NCBI GenBank assembly: GCA_020025825.1
Contig: JAHHRL010000002.1
Location: forward strand, 1 to 64,000
Origin: Faecalibacterium sp.
GTDB taxonomy: Bacteria; Bacillota; Clostridia; Oscillospirales; Ruminococcaceae
DNA length: 64,000 bases
Direction: 5' to 3'
Shown one piece after another: positions 17,834 through 25,792 of the stretch; the stretch's first letter is position 1, and every line of letters begins with the position of its first letter. The position numbers and the translations under genes were made by a program. The notes below the pieces were generated by a model. That model searched no databases. It was not told the origin of the DNA and was given only the letters and a program-made list of their open reading frames with translations.

Positions 17834-18265
17834 TCAATCCTTTTTTATTACTCTATATTTTGTAGGAATTCCTGTGGATATACAATAAGGAGGAACATCT
17901 TTGGTTACAACTGCGTTATCTCCAATAATACTTCCTTGTCCTATTTTTACATTTCCTAAGATAACTGCTCCTGCAACAATCAACACATTATCCGCTATAA
18001 CGGGAACTTGTATATCACGATTCTGGTTAGTCCACTTGGCTCCAATTGTAACATTCTGAAATATTCTGCAATTTACTCCGATTTTGGCATTAAAGTGGAC
18101 AGTACACCCCATTCCGTGGTGCATGAATACTGTAGTTTTATTGATGTTTGCTTCAGCTGAGATTGCGTTTCTATACAACTGCTGATAGATTATTTTCAAC
18201 AGCCGTCCCCCCAAAAAAAATCCGCAGCACTTCAGTACATAAGCGATTCTCCACAATGTATTCAT
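17834..18265 (-). CDS. Serine acetyltransferase-like hexapeptide protein
   Basis: 143 residues built mostly of left-handed beta-helix hexapeptide repeats (FMHHGMGCTVHFNAKIG, IFQNVTIGAKW, VLIVAGAVILGNVKIGQG, SIIGDNAVVTKDVPPY). It resembles the catalytic half of CysE and the CapG/WcaB-like transferases found in polysaccharide loci; the catalytic His of the HHGMG stretch is present. In this context the acceptor is more likely a sugar than serine. RBS is weak (GTGAAAT). Lies 17 bp after tagD and 4 bp before the glycerophosphotransferase gene. Confidence 0.72.
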   Translation of the reverse strand: MNTLWRIAYVLKCCGFFLGGRLLKIIYQQLYRNAISAEANINKTTVFMHHGMGCTVHFNAKIGVNCRIFQNVTIGAKWTNQNRDIQVPVIADNVLIVAGAVILGNVKIGQGSIIGDNAVVTKDVPPYCISTGIPTKYRVIKKD

Positions 18266-18282
18266 ATTTCACAATTCTTGCG

Positions 18283-18678
18283 TTATTTGTTATTTAAATC
18301 CTTTTTGATCTGCGTTGTGCTGATTTCGGGTGTTCTAGGCAAATAAACAACTTCGCAGCCCTCTTCCTTCAAATAATCAAATTTGCCTTTCCAATCGTCA
18401 CCCATAACAAATGTATCAATATGATACTCGTGAATATCGCTGCGCTTTTGCTCCCAATTTTCTTCAGGAATCACCAGATCAACATAACGAATTGCCTCCA
18501 GCAGCGCCTTGCGCTTTTCATATGAAAAATAACACTTTTTCTGTTTTTCATTCCAGTTGAATTCATCTGTGGATAAGACGACAACCAAATAATCTCCTAA
18601 CGCTTTTGCTCTGCGTAAAAGATTGATATGTCCATAATGCAAAAGATCAAATGTTCCATATGTAATAACACGTTTCAT
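18283..18678 (-). CDS. tagD: Glycerol-3-phosphate cytidylyltransferase
   Basis: 131 residues, exactly the size of TagD. The HxGH signature is H14-Y-G-H17 in TYGTFDLLHYGH and the ISTTQI motif is present near 119-124; both bind CTP. The enzyme makes CDP-glycerol, the donor for the glycerophosphotransferase at 16684-17829. RBS AGGAGAGAAA before ATG 18678. The gene is the first of the phosphoglycerol module and is preceded by the decayed stretch 18692-19056. Confidence 0.93.
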   Translation of the reverse strand: MKRVITYGTFDLLHYGHINLLRRAKALGDYLVVVLSTDEFNWNEKQKKCYFSYEKRKALLEAIRYVDLVIPEENWEQKRSDIHEYHIDTFVMGDDWKGKFDYLKEEGCEVVYLPRTPEISTTQIKKDLNNK

Positions 18679-18691
18679 CGTTGTTTCTCTC

Positions 18692-19056
18692 CTATTTACC
18701 CATTTTATTTATCCGTTGCCGTGCTATAAATTTTCTGGCCACTGCACGAGGTTCAAAACTCTCAAATATAATTTCATATATTGCCTCAACTATAAGCATC
18801 TCCACATGATATTTTTCTACAACCGGATTGCCCTGACCAATCAACATTCCACACCCAAAATACGACTATGCCGACAACTAAATCTGTAATGCCCGCCAAT
18901 CCGTAAAATGTATATATAATGCAGCACATCTACTTCGATTGAAACGGCCAATCACACTTTTCCATTGTGCTGATTTTCTGCTAACAGTTTTGCAAGCGCA
19001 ATTTCACATGTATTTCCGCCTAAAATCAAGAGGTTCAAGTTATACTCATTTTCTTC
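18692..19056 (-). pseudogene. Gene remnants between the sugar transferase and tagD
   Basis: No intact gene. Reading the minus strand, one frame gives NLLILGGNTCEIALAKLLA then stops; another gives YGLAGITDLVVGIVVF and, after a one-base shift, GMLIGQGNPVVEKYHVEMLI continuing to a stop at 18692-18694. The last piece has an ATG at 18847 (51 codons) but no convincing RBS. The stretch looks like one or two eroded protein genes. I do not recognise the families with confidence; the first fragment resembles the N-terminus of nucleotide-binding (ATP-grasp or epimerase-like) proteins. Confidence 0.5.
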
Positions 19057-20406
19057 TCACTTCGCCGCCGTTGTCTGGCCCTCTTCCACGCCTTCAGTAC
19101 TCTCAGTCATAAAAAGGATTTTTACCGTGGCCAGCATAATTTTCAAATCCTCTACAATGCTTGGATGCGCAATATACATCAAATCCATCTGAAGCTTGTC
19201 ATAAGGAGTAGTATTGTACTTACCATAAACCTGTGCATAGCCAGTCAGCCCCGCCTTAGCTTGCAGGCGTAATGCAAACTCTGGCATTTTCTCACAATAC
19301 TGGGCAGCAATCTCCGGGCGCTCTGGACGGGGGCCAACTATAGAAATATCACCAACCAAAATATTAAACAGCTGCGGAAGCTCATCCAGTCTACACTTGC
19401 GAATAAACTTGCCGATAGGGGTAATACGGTCATCATTATCGCCTGTGGAAAGGCGTGCTACGCCATCCTTTTCAGCATCGGTTCGCATGGACCTGAATTT
19501 ATAAATGTGGAAAGGCTTTGCGTCTTTTGTCAATCGTACCTGCGAATAAATTGCTGGACCGCCATCATAGAGCTTAATTGCAATTGCAACAACCAACATG
19601 ATCGGGCTCAGCACCAAAATCGCAATAGCCGAAATTACGATGTCCATCAGTCGCTTCAAAAACAAGTATTCTGGGCTTGCATTGTAACGCTGCACACGAA
19701 GCATTGGTAAATGGAACATATGCATAGCTTTTGCACTACTCATAATCACGTCGCCTACACGCGGAATTACCAGTACTTCTATATTATGTGCCGTGCAATA
19801 TTTTAAAATAATATTTCGCTCATGACTATGTACACCGCTGATAAAAACTGTATCCAGGCCTTCCAGACAATCCAATTGCTTCAAACATTCTCCAACCTGC
19901 ATTTTCTTTTGCACGTTATATTTTTTATCAAGGCCATATTCATTAATTAATTTTTTCATCCCCATTCGCTTGTCATAAACGATTGCTGTCTTTTTGGGAT
20001 CAAAAGTTCTAAAATACCAATGATTTGCAAAATATGCCCAAATAACCGCAGCGATACACTGACCCACAAACACAAGAATCATTGGGATAACATTCGGAAA
20101 TCCTCTTGTTAAGAGCCACATAACAATAAACAACACACCATCAGATGCCAGTACTGCAAGGGATTGGCTGTATGCCATTTCAGAAATACGATTGTTTGAA
20201 ATTTCAAATGCATCATAGACCTTACCAAACACAATAAACAAAATTAAGAACAACGTAACAATCAGGTAATTTCCATTTTGATAATACGGCAAGGCAATAT
20301 TCTTTACATAATACATGTACCAGCTCGCCGCAAACAAGCCAGTCATCAATGCCACACTGCATGACCTTACTAACCTCAGCAAAATATCGTGATACGTTTT
20401 CTTCAT
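19057..20406 (-). CDS. Polyprenyl-phosphate sugar phosphotransferase (WcaJ/CpsE type), initiating enzyme
   Basis: 449 residues. The N-terminal half has four or five membrane helices and a CoA-binding-like cytosolic part; the last ~190 residues form the bacterial sugar transferase domain starting FLKRLMDIVISAIAILVLSP, with the catalytic stretch IYKFRSMRTDAEKDG, RKCRLDELPQLFNIL and VGPRPERPEIA. It loads the first sugar-1-phosphate onto undecaprenyl phosphate. It is the first gene of the operon, with AAAAGGAG 9 bases before the ATG at 20406, and is followed by a 378-bp decayed region. Which sugar it transfers cannot be told from sequence. Confidence 0.92.
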   Translation of the reverse strand: MKKTYHDILLRLVRSCSVALMTGLFAASWYMYYVKNIALPYYQNGNYLIVTLFLILFIVFGKVYDAFEISNNRISEMAYSQSLAVLASDGVLFIVMWLLTRGFPNVIPMILVFVGQCIAAVIWAYFANHWYFRTFDPKKTAIVYDKRMGMKKLINEYGLDKKYNVQKKMQVGECLKQLDCLEGLDTVFISGVHSHERNIILKYCTAHNIEVLVIPRVGDVIMSSAKAMHMFHLPMLRVQRYNASPEYLFLKRLMDIVISAIAILVLSPIMLVVAIAIKLYDGGPAIYSQVRLTKDAKPFHIYKFRSMRTDAEKDGVARLSTGDNDDRITPIGKFIRKCRLDELPQLFNILVGDISIVGPRPERPEIAAQYCEKMPEFALRLQAKAGLTGYAQVYGKYNTTPYDKLQMDLMYIAHPSIVEDLKIMLATVKILFMTESTEGVEEGQTTAAK

Positions 20407-21684
20407 GCTCTAGCTCCTTTTCCCAAGCAATAATTTATTAAACTTCCTCGTTACTTCACATCATATAAATCCACAATGTATATCCATGTGGGCGCGCGTA
20501 TCTGACTTTCTGTTCAGTTATTCTTCTTACACAGTGAGCAGAAAAATTAAACTGACCAATGTAATATTTTCATAGTTTATGTTTCATAATAAAGCTATCG
20601 AATCACAAAACTACAGCGTTTAACTCTCTAAAAATCGAAATTGGTTTCATAGAAGCAGAAATTCACTCACATACTATTTTTCATGATAAAAATCAAATCC
20701 GAAACAATATAATCCACAAATTACTTACATTATATAAAGTCCTACTATATTGTCTTTCTATATAACAAACCTTCTGTATTTCACTATTTTCTTTTCCTAC
20801 TAAGCTTTTGTTCCTATATGATATTGTAAATTGATCTCCCATTTACCAACAAGGACCTCCCAGTTATCCACTAGAGAGTTTTCTATTTTTTCGTGCTACT
20901 TGTCAATTAAATACTTTTCGATCTTTTCTCTAGTAACGCTATATTTCGCCAATTTTTCACTTTTTGTAGTATACTTTTTCACTTATGAAAATGCAAGGTT
21001 GCTCTATTATTCCTTAAATAAGGATCTTGACATAAAGAATTTATTCACTGCTTTTCTTTATCTTTTTTCGTTATAATTGTTTCACATTTTATATTTTTCT
21101 GATATTTACTGGTTACATCTTCATGTTTTCCCACAAAAATCAAATTTTTAAAACTAGTTGTTTATTAACCATAAAATCTATAATAATTTCTATCTGCTTT
21201 AAGAGTTTTCATAAGGATCTAAAATCATATTTTGCGGATTGCTTTTATTTTTAAGCACCCATATAAAAGAAACAAATCAGCCATTCGAGAGTAACTATTA
21301 TGTAACATCTGCATACATATATTCATCATGTATACAATGTTAAGATGCTGCACGATATATCTGCTCTGAAGTAAACGAATTCTGTACAGATTAGTTCTAG
21401 AAAACTGTGTATATCTTTGAAATGGATTCATTGGGCATAGGAGCGGGTAATGATTCATTCGGATAATTCCAATATAGTTGCGGAGAGGTCCTTTTAAATT
21501 ACAACTTTACAGACCATGATATTGAATCATCAAAATACTTTCAAAAAGCTGAGGTCTACATCATTGCTTATTGGTTCCACCTTGATAATTTATGCCAAGA
21601 TGTTAAAATAGGCTCGTTATTCACATGGGATGGATTCATAGCTCATTTACTAGTTCTACAAACATAGCCTGTTTGAATTACAAA
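20407..21684. other. AT-rich region without a convincing gene, upstream of the capsule operon
   Basis: 1.3 kb, clearly more AT-rich than its neighbours. The capsule operon promoter must lie here but I found no clean -35/-10 pair. Two short open stretches look more protein-like than random: minus 20982-20800 (VKKYTTKSEKLAKYSVTREK... then, after one TAG, HEKIENSLVDNWEVLVGKWE) and plus ~21474-21668 (ending ...SLFTWDGFIAHLLVLQT). Neither has a good start and RBS or a family I recognise. They may be residues of dead genes. Confidence 0.5.
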
Positions 21685-21900
21685 TTATCTGTTTTACAGG
21701 ATTTTTAATTTTCAAAATCGATAGCTCAAAAGTACCGCTTTTGAACTACTTTGATTTACATGTTCCTTGAAAAGAGATGTGGTTCACGTCTTTTTCAATC
21801 TTACAGAATTAACCCTTTATAAGGCTTCGGTATGAGCGGCTGTTTTCCATGTAGCAGACGGCGTGTTCGAGACCCGTTCTTTGCTCCATGAAATGACGCA
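21685..21900 (+). repeat. Flanking module A (pairs with 30686-30880), hairpin plus tRNA-like relic
   Basis: Aligns along its length with 30686-30880 in the same orientation. Shared blocks: ATTATCTGT, GGATTTTT, an imperfect hairpin (here 21722-21748), TGAAAAGAGATGTG, a TATGAGC block and GTTCGAGACCCG. Bases 21829-21888 resemble the 3' two-thirds of a tRNA: a D-arm end (TATGAGC), an anticodon-like arm with loop TTTCCAT, a T-loop TTCGAGA and an end TTTGCTCCA, but the T-stem does not pair and there is no 5' acceptor strand. The best reading is an old attachment-site or duplicated tRNA-end relic. Confidence 0.45.
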
Positions 21901-22007
21901 TTTACGACGCTTTTACAGCGCGGATTCGTCATTTTTCTTTTGTTAAAAGCTCAAAAAGAGCCTGAAAAAAGGTCATAAACGCACGTAAACAACCCCATAC
22001 AAATAGC

Positions 22008-22052
22008 AAAAGCCCCCAACCATTCGGAATTTCCGGACAGTTGGGGGCTTTT
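22008..22052. terminator. Strong bidirectional terminator-like hairpin
   Basis: AAAAGCCCCCAAC (22008-22020) pairs perfectly with GTTGGGGGCTTTT (22040-22052) with A/T tracts on both sides. No intact gene ends next to it now, so it probably belonged to a gene that has since been lost. Confidence 0.7.
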
Positions 22053-22134
22053 GGCGGCGCCTCCCTCCTGCAACGGCTGTATACCAGCTAACCTCATCTT
22101 CAGATAGGGTACAATAAGTTGCGCAAAAAGAAAT

Positions 22135-22298
22135 AGACATGGTTTGCAGATCCTTGGTAGAATGAAATTGCAAGACACCATTCTGAAAGGAGAACACAAA
22201 CCATGTCTGAGAAAAGGGATACGCCTTACCATCCGATGGATTATTGGTTATGCCCGATTGCATTCTTCGTCTGTCTGAAATCTGTACACCAAATTTGA
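22135..22298 (+). pseudogene. Long imperfect palindrome over the start of a truncated 31-codon ORF
   Basis: The arms AGACATGGTTTG (22135-22146) and CAAACCATGTCT (22197-22208) are perfectly complementary, and inner blocks (CCTT/AAGG, AGAATG/CATTCT) extend the pairing to about 74 nt. The right arm contains the ATG at 22203 of a 31-codon ORF (MSEKRDTPYHPMDYWLCP...) and the apical part contains its AAAGGAG RBS, so the RNA would hide the start signals. This layout is known from transposase genes. The ORF ends abruptly at 22298 and looks like the cut-off 5' end of a longer gene, possibly an IS transposase; the family is not recognised. Confidence 0.4.
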
Positions 22299-22346
22299 TT
22301 CGTTTTGTCTATCTGAAAATTCTGCTGCAACAGGTTTGAAAAAATC

Positions 22347-22745
22347 TTATGGGAATGTCCTTTTTAGACAGACTTCCATCTCCTGCATACATAATGTAAT
22401 TTCAGATGCTGATTTATATATGTCAGAGCAGCTATCTGAGGCCGAACTTCTGCTCATATTTTCAACAACCCGATATGTTGTTACTCGATTTTCTTCACAA
22501 AGAATACTGCTGTTTTTTAAGAATAGTTTTTCCTTTTCAAGTTCTTCCTTCTCTTTTCAGAGACGACGAAGCTTCTCCATAAACTGTAATCCTGACATGG
22601 CAGCATCATTGTTTTGGCATTCTTCACGGTATGCACTCAGTGCGTCCACGTCCAGCATCGCCCAGATGGGTTTTTCAAAGGCGTCCTGCTTGTCTGCGGG
22701 AATCTGGATGCCCAACTCTACGCAGATTTCGGTGATGTTCTTCAT
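22347..22745 (-). pseudogene. Phage scaffold-like protein, N-terminus recognisable, internal stop
   Basis: The first 62 codons (MKNITEICVELGIQIPADKQ...) resemble the start of small phage scaffolding/minor structural proteins found after capsid genes, with a very good RBS (AGGAGG, 4 bases before ATG). The frame meets a TGA at 22557-22559 and stays open for another 69 codons in the same frame (lysine/glutamate-rich, then serine-rich) to a stop at 22347-22349. One nonsense mutation in an otherwise continuous frame suggests a recently dead gene, or a 62-aa truncated product. Confidence 0.5.
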
Positions 22746-22831
22746 AAATCCTCCTGAAATGGTTTGTATACCGGGCTTTCCCCGGTAGGAATTCGCATCG
22801 GAAGACGCCGAAGCTCGTAAAAATGGGTATG

Positions 22832-22867
22832 AAAAAGGCCCACCGCCTGGGTGGGCAGTGAGCCTTT
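22832..22867 (-). terminator. Terminator after the second minor-capsid cassette
   Basis: On the minus strand GCCCACC pairs with GGTGGGC inside an AAGGC...GCCTTTTT frame. It closes the cassette at 22984-24046. The flank downstream (TTTTTCATACCCAT) is nearly the same as that of the terminator at 24052-24087, so the two are related copies. Confidence 0.65.
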
Positions 22868-22983
22868 CAAATAAAGCCAGACTTTTTCTGGAGATCTTTC
22901 AGCTTCCTATTTCTTTGCTCTGGCCAGCTCCGCAGTATTATCTCCATCTAAGCCACGGAATCCGTGAGGACTACGAAATGCCT

Positions 22984-23064
22984 TCATTTTTTCTCATATT
23001 CCTCAAACAATGCCTTGGCCTCTTTCCTATATTCTTCATACCCAGGACTGCTAGGGTCAATCAT
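22984..23064 (-). CDS. 26-aa acidic ORF overlapping the dead capsid/JAB-like gene
   Basis: ATG at 23064 lies inside the last codons of the upstream pseudogene (GTTATGATTGA: the stop TGA at 23059-23057 overlaps). The product MIDPSSPGYEEYRKEAKALF... is 26 residues, highly charged and probably helical. Such tight overlap is typical of effector/partner or subunit pairs in phage cassettes. It may be only the shortened remainder of a longer partner gene. Confidence 0.4.
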   Translation of the reverse strand: MIDPSSPGYEEYRKEAKALFEEYEKK

Positions 23065-24046
23065 AACCTCTCACTTCTTTCGTAGAAAAACAATATTTTT
23101 CAGCCAAAAGCTTCATAACTTCATGGTATGCATCTACATCCGGATCGATCTGGTTTTGTCACATCAATTCCATAACAGGTCCTTTTCGAAATGTATTGAA
23201 ATCCTCCAGCACATCAGCATAAGTCGCCTCTAATGTCTCTTCGGTTCGTTCCATAAAATAAACATATCTGTCATCGCTGGCCTGAGAATATTGTATCCCA
23301 TATTCCATAAAAAAGCCAGCATCTTCACCGCTAAGCGAGTAATGTGTTTTATTCGCTGGGTGATTATAGTAGGAATACGATCCGCGCAGTGATTTTCCAA
23401 AGATATTCTGGATGCACCTCGCTGGAAGTACCTTTTGTTCGCCAAACAGTGCCGTCCGAAAGAATCGTGCAGTCCTCCTCACAGGACATGCGATATGCCC
23501 CCTTTTCTACCATGCTCAAAAAAACTTTTGACCGACTGGTCACTCATTTCGGGTAGTGTTCCAATGCATCGAGGAAGATTTCCTTTTGCGATCCCATCTT
23601 GCTCTGCATCCCCGGCAGACAAGCCATTTTTTTATCTCTACCCCATCGTATCGCTCGCGCCAGTAGTCCCGGCGCAGAGCATCGCCGTTTTTGTCCACAA
23701 AGGCTTTCAGCTTTTTCTGGGCAGTGCGCACCTGACTGCAATATCCGGTTGCCAGACGTTTCAGTTCACGCACATTACGCTCCATGGCACGCTGCTGCTT
23801 TTCCAACTTGGAGGTACGCTCAATCTGTGCCTTATCCATTGGCTCCGGCCGAGTGCTGATGCCCTCAAACCAAGTGGTTAGGGTGTGTCGGCAGTTGGGA
23901 TGGAACAGGCCATTTTTCACCGCTACAGATAGCAGCGGGTACTGGTGGCCGTTACGGCTCACGCCATAGGTTCCGCCGGGTGTATGCGGACCATCATAGT
24001 CCTGCCACACATCATCGATGTACACCAGCCCTTGCCAGGGCAGATG
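23057..24046 (-). pseudogene. Phage minor capsid protein 2 fragment with C-terminal JAB-like domain, several frameshifts
   Basis: The first part (from ~24046) reads LPWQGLVYIDDVWQDYDG, then NGLFHPNCRHTLTTWFEG, the core signature of phage minor capsid protein 2, followed by a helical region and RRDYWRERYDGVEI. A one-base loss restored at the A-run near 23640 continues NGLSAGDAEQDGIAKGNLPR; another at the T-run near 23525 continues SVKSFLSMVEKGAYRMSCEE; a third shift leads to GSYSYYNHPANKTHYSLSGE and on to ELM-stop (23159), beyond which the same frame reads QNQIDPDVDAYHEVMKLL to 23057. The NHP-x(n)-S-x-x-D layout resembles a JAMM metal site whose first His has become Tyr. Clearly inactive as a gene. 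Confidence 0.65.
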
Positions 24047-24051
24047 GGTAT

Positions 24052-24087
24052 AAAAAAGGCCCGCCGCCCATGTGGGCGGTAGGCCTT
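24052..24087 (-). terminator. Terminator of the small gene at 24108-24323
   Basis: On the minus strand CCGCCCA/TGGGCGG within AAGGCC...GGGCCTTTTTT. It lies 20 bp downstream of the small gene, and the capsid fragment begins immediately after its T-run, so the junction between the two units is here. Confidence 0.75.
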
Positions 24088-24107
24088 GTAATGTATGTTT
24101 TATGGAG

Positions 24108-24323
24108 CTATACATTTGTAGAATTAGAAAGATAGATATCATCATATACTCCCTGTGCTTCTTTTCCAAAAGCGTTATAGGCATATTCCTCATCGAAACC
24201 TTTATAATCAATCAAATCATACCAAGAATCTAAAATCTCTCTGTAATCCTCGATTTGAGACAAATCCAAATCCGGCAGATTTACCTTGAGAAAGGTCCGC
24301 GACTTTTCGTTCATCTTCACCAT
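24108..24323 (-). CDS. Small acidic protein of unknown function (moron-like unit)
   Basis: 71 residues from ATG 24323 (MVKMNEKSRTFLKVNLPDLD...), strongly acidic, no membrane segment. GAAAGGAAA precedes the start, and a dedicated terminator follows. A truncated copy of its 5' end, including the RBS, occurs at 32552-32620, so the unit has been duplicated. The longer in-frame start at 24458 overlaps the previous ORF and lacks an RBS. Small acidic proteins with their own terminator between phage head genes are often morons or immunity-type partners; function unknown. Confidence 0.6.
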   Translation of the reverse strand: MVKMNEKSRTFLKVNLPDLDLSQIEDYREILDSWYDLIDYKGFDEEYAYNAFGKEAQGVYDDIYLSNSTNV

Positions 24324-24450
24324 AGCAATTTCCTTTCTACCTTGTCTGGAATTTGTTTGAATCATCATAATGGTAAAAAGCGTATCAAAACAGCGTTTTT
24401 TGTGATTGAAAGTGGCATCTTTGTTTTTATTTGCGTAAGTGCAACAGTGT

Positions 24451-24665
24451 TCATTCATCTTCTGGCAGGCGGTTAATCTTTTTCAAAATAAGCTGATACG
24501 CACGTGCCAGTTCTTGCGAAAGAGGAACGTCATCCTCCCCCTTAAAAGCAGGATAACGGTCATCTAACATTTCACAAGCCTCATCCCATTTAGAATCGAT
24601 AGGATTTTCCTTCAGATATTTTGCATATAAGAAATTTTTTCTTCCGTCAAATACTCACCATTCAT
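24451..24665 (-). pseudogene. Small acidic partner ORF with one frameshift
   Basis: ATG at 24665 overlaps the end of the capsid/JAB gene (stop 24655-24657). The reading frame MNGEYLTEEK is broken at an A6 run; adding one A continues NFLYAKYLKENPIDSKWDEA, CEMLDDRYPAFKGEDDVPLS and ends INRLPEDE at 24451. The restored product would be 71 residues and acidic. The position (overlapping, directly after a capsid-fused domain) mirrors the small ORF at 22984-23064. Either a pseudogene or a sequencing error in a homopolymer. Confidence 0.55.
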
Positions 24666-25470
24666 AGAATTTCACCCCATATTGCTCCATCTTTTTTTCG
24701 CCTATTTGCATTTCTTCAATCACTTTTTGGAGATATTGTTCCGCTGTTAATGCCCCTTTTGTTACCACGTTTACCAATTGGGCTATCTCCACTGCCACAG
24801 ACAAAGCGCTTATACCGTCATAATTATCTATCTTTTCCGCAGCATAGCAATGCTCATCGTGCCCTAGCGCAATAATCATCCGGGCATTTTTTCTTTTTGT
24901 AAATGTCAACAAATCCCCATGTGACAAAATTGCACAGTCCGGATGGATATGCAACGCAACATGCAGCTTATGTTTGTCCGGCATGCGAATCCGGTTTTCA
25001 GTTACTTCGTCTGTCAAGCGTTCTGTCAGCTGATTCATATTCAAATCATATAGGCGGCCGGTTCCCACGCTTTCGGGTTGCTTACGTGCAAACATCAACA
25101 ATTGCTTGCACTCTGTTTTTAACCTGTGGGAAGCATTCTTATTCAGGGTGTCGCAGGTCACTATTCGTACCCTTTGTATGGATTCCATTGTAATCGGCTG
25201 CGGAGTAATATGCAAGGTCTGCAAAAGACCGTCCTGCTTTTCCTCATTTCGCTTCTTCACTGCAGCCGTTGCCTTTGCTGCCGCGCTGCGCCCAAAGCCA
25301 GAAACGCTGGTGCGGGAGCTATCCATTCGCCTGTGGGTTTCTGCGATAAAGTTCTTCAGCACTTCCCGCCGGGATTTCAACTCCACGGCTGCCCGTGCAG
25401 CATCCACGCCCGCTTCGACTTCGCCCATGTACTTACGCTTTGCGTGGAAAATGGAAAGCACTTCATTCAC
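24655..25470 (-). CDS. Minor capsid C-terminal fragment fused to a JAB/JAMM-like domain
   Basis: 271 residues. Residues ~8-70 (FHAKRKYMGEVEAGVDAARA, LKNFIAETHRRMDSSRTSVS, GFGRSAAAKA) match the C-terminal part of Firmicute phage minor capsid protein 2. Residues ~90-271 form a different domain with ALHIHPDCAILSHGDL: H174-x-H176-P, S183, D186, the spacing of a JAB/MPN metal site but with five rather than six residues between P and S. The ORF begins directly after a stop, with no RBS, next to the HxlR remnant on the other strand, so it is truncated at its 5' end and probably not expressed as such. Enzymatic activity is not established. Confidence 0.55.
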   Translation of the reverse strand: MNEVLSIFHAKRKYMGEVEAGVDAARAAVELKSRREVLKNFIAETHRRMDSSRTSVSGFGRSAAAKATAAVKKRNEEKQDGLLQTLHITPQPITMESIQRVRIVTCDTLNKNASHRLKTECKQLLMFARKQPESVGTGRLYDLNMNQLTERLTDEVTENRIRMPDKHKLHVALHIHPDCAILSHGDLLTFTKRKNARMIIALGHDEHCYAAEKIDNYDGISALSVAVEIAQLVNVVTKGALTAEQYLQKVIEEMQIGEKKMEQYGVKFYEW

Positions 25471-25492
25471 ACGAGATTATTCGGTATAATAA

Positions 25493-25633
25493 ATTCCGAT
25501 GCCCACTGTCCGGTATTACATAGAATATCCGCTGACAAACCTCGGAAAAGAACTGATTCCCATTATGAGCGCTATGAATCCATGGGAAAGAAACTATGTA
25601 CAGCTCTATTATCAGAGTCATCCGGAAAAATAA
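25493..25633 (+). pseudogene. C-terminal remnant of an HxlR-family regulator
   Basis: Forty-six codons, IPMPTVRYYIEYPLTNLGKE LIPIMSAMNPWERNYVQLYY and a stop at 25631-25633. VxYxLTxLGxxLxPIxxAMxxW is the C-terminal wing and dimer helix of HxlR winged-helix regulators. The frame is closed by a stop just upstream, so the DNA-binding half is gone. HxlR regulators usually stand next to and control the oxidoreductase gene they neighbour; here that is the alcohol dehydrogenase at 25793. Confidence 0.8.
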
Positions 25634-25711
25634 ATTTATCTGAAAACCCTTGCAAGCTGCCAATTCTTACCTTTTAGTACATAGGATACCAAAAAGTGTC
25701 TTCTTTTCAAC

Positions 25712-25773
25712 GGAAAATTTTCCTGCTAATATATGCCTCGAAAGCGAGGGAAAATCCCCTACCAACATATATT
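25712..25773 (+). promoter_or_regulatory. Operator/leader structures before the alcohol dehydrogenase gene
   Basis: GGAAAATTTTCC (25712-25723) is a perfect 12-bp palindrome followed 3 bp later by TAATAT (25727-25732), a -10-like box. AATATATG (25728-25735) and CATATATT (25766-25773) form an 8-bp inverted repeat enclosing a CCTCG-AAAG-CGAGG hairpin. These are the expected shape of a regulator site over a promoter and a structured 5' UTR. A matching -35 is poor (TTTCAA at 16 bp). Confidence 0.4.
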
Positions 25774-25792
25774 GTGAAAAGGAGTTACGAAT

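Noticed and set aside
21829..21888. Possible functional tRNA in module A
   Set aside because: No 5' acceptor strand and the T-stem does not pair; only a relic is supported.
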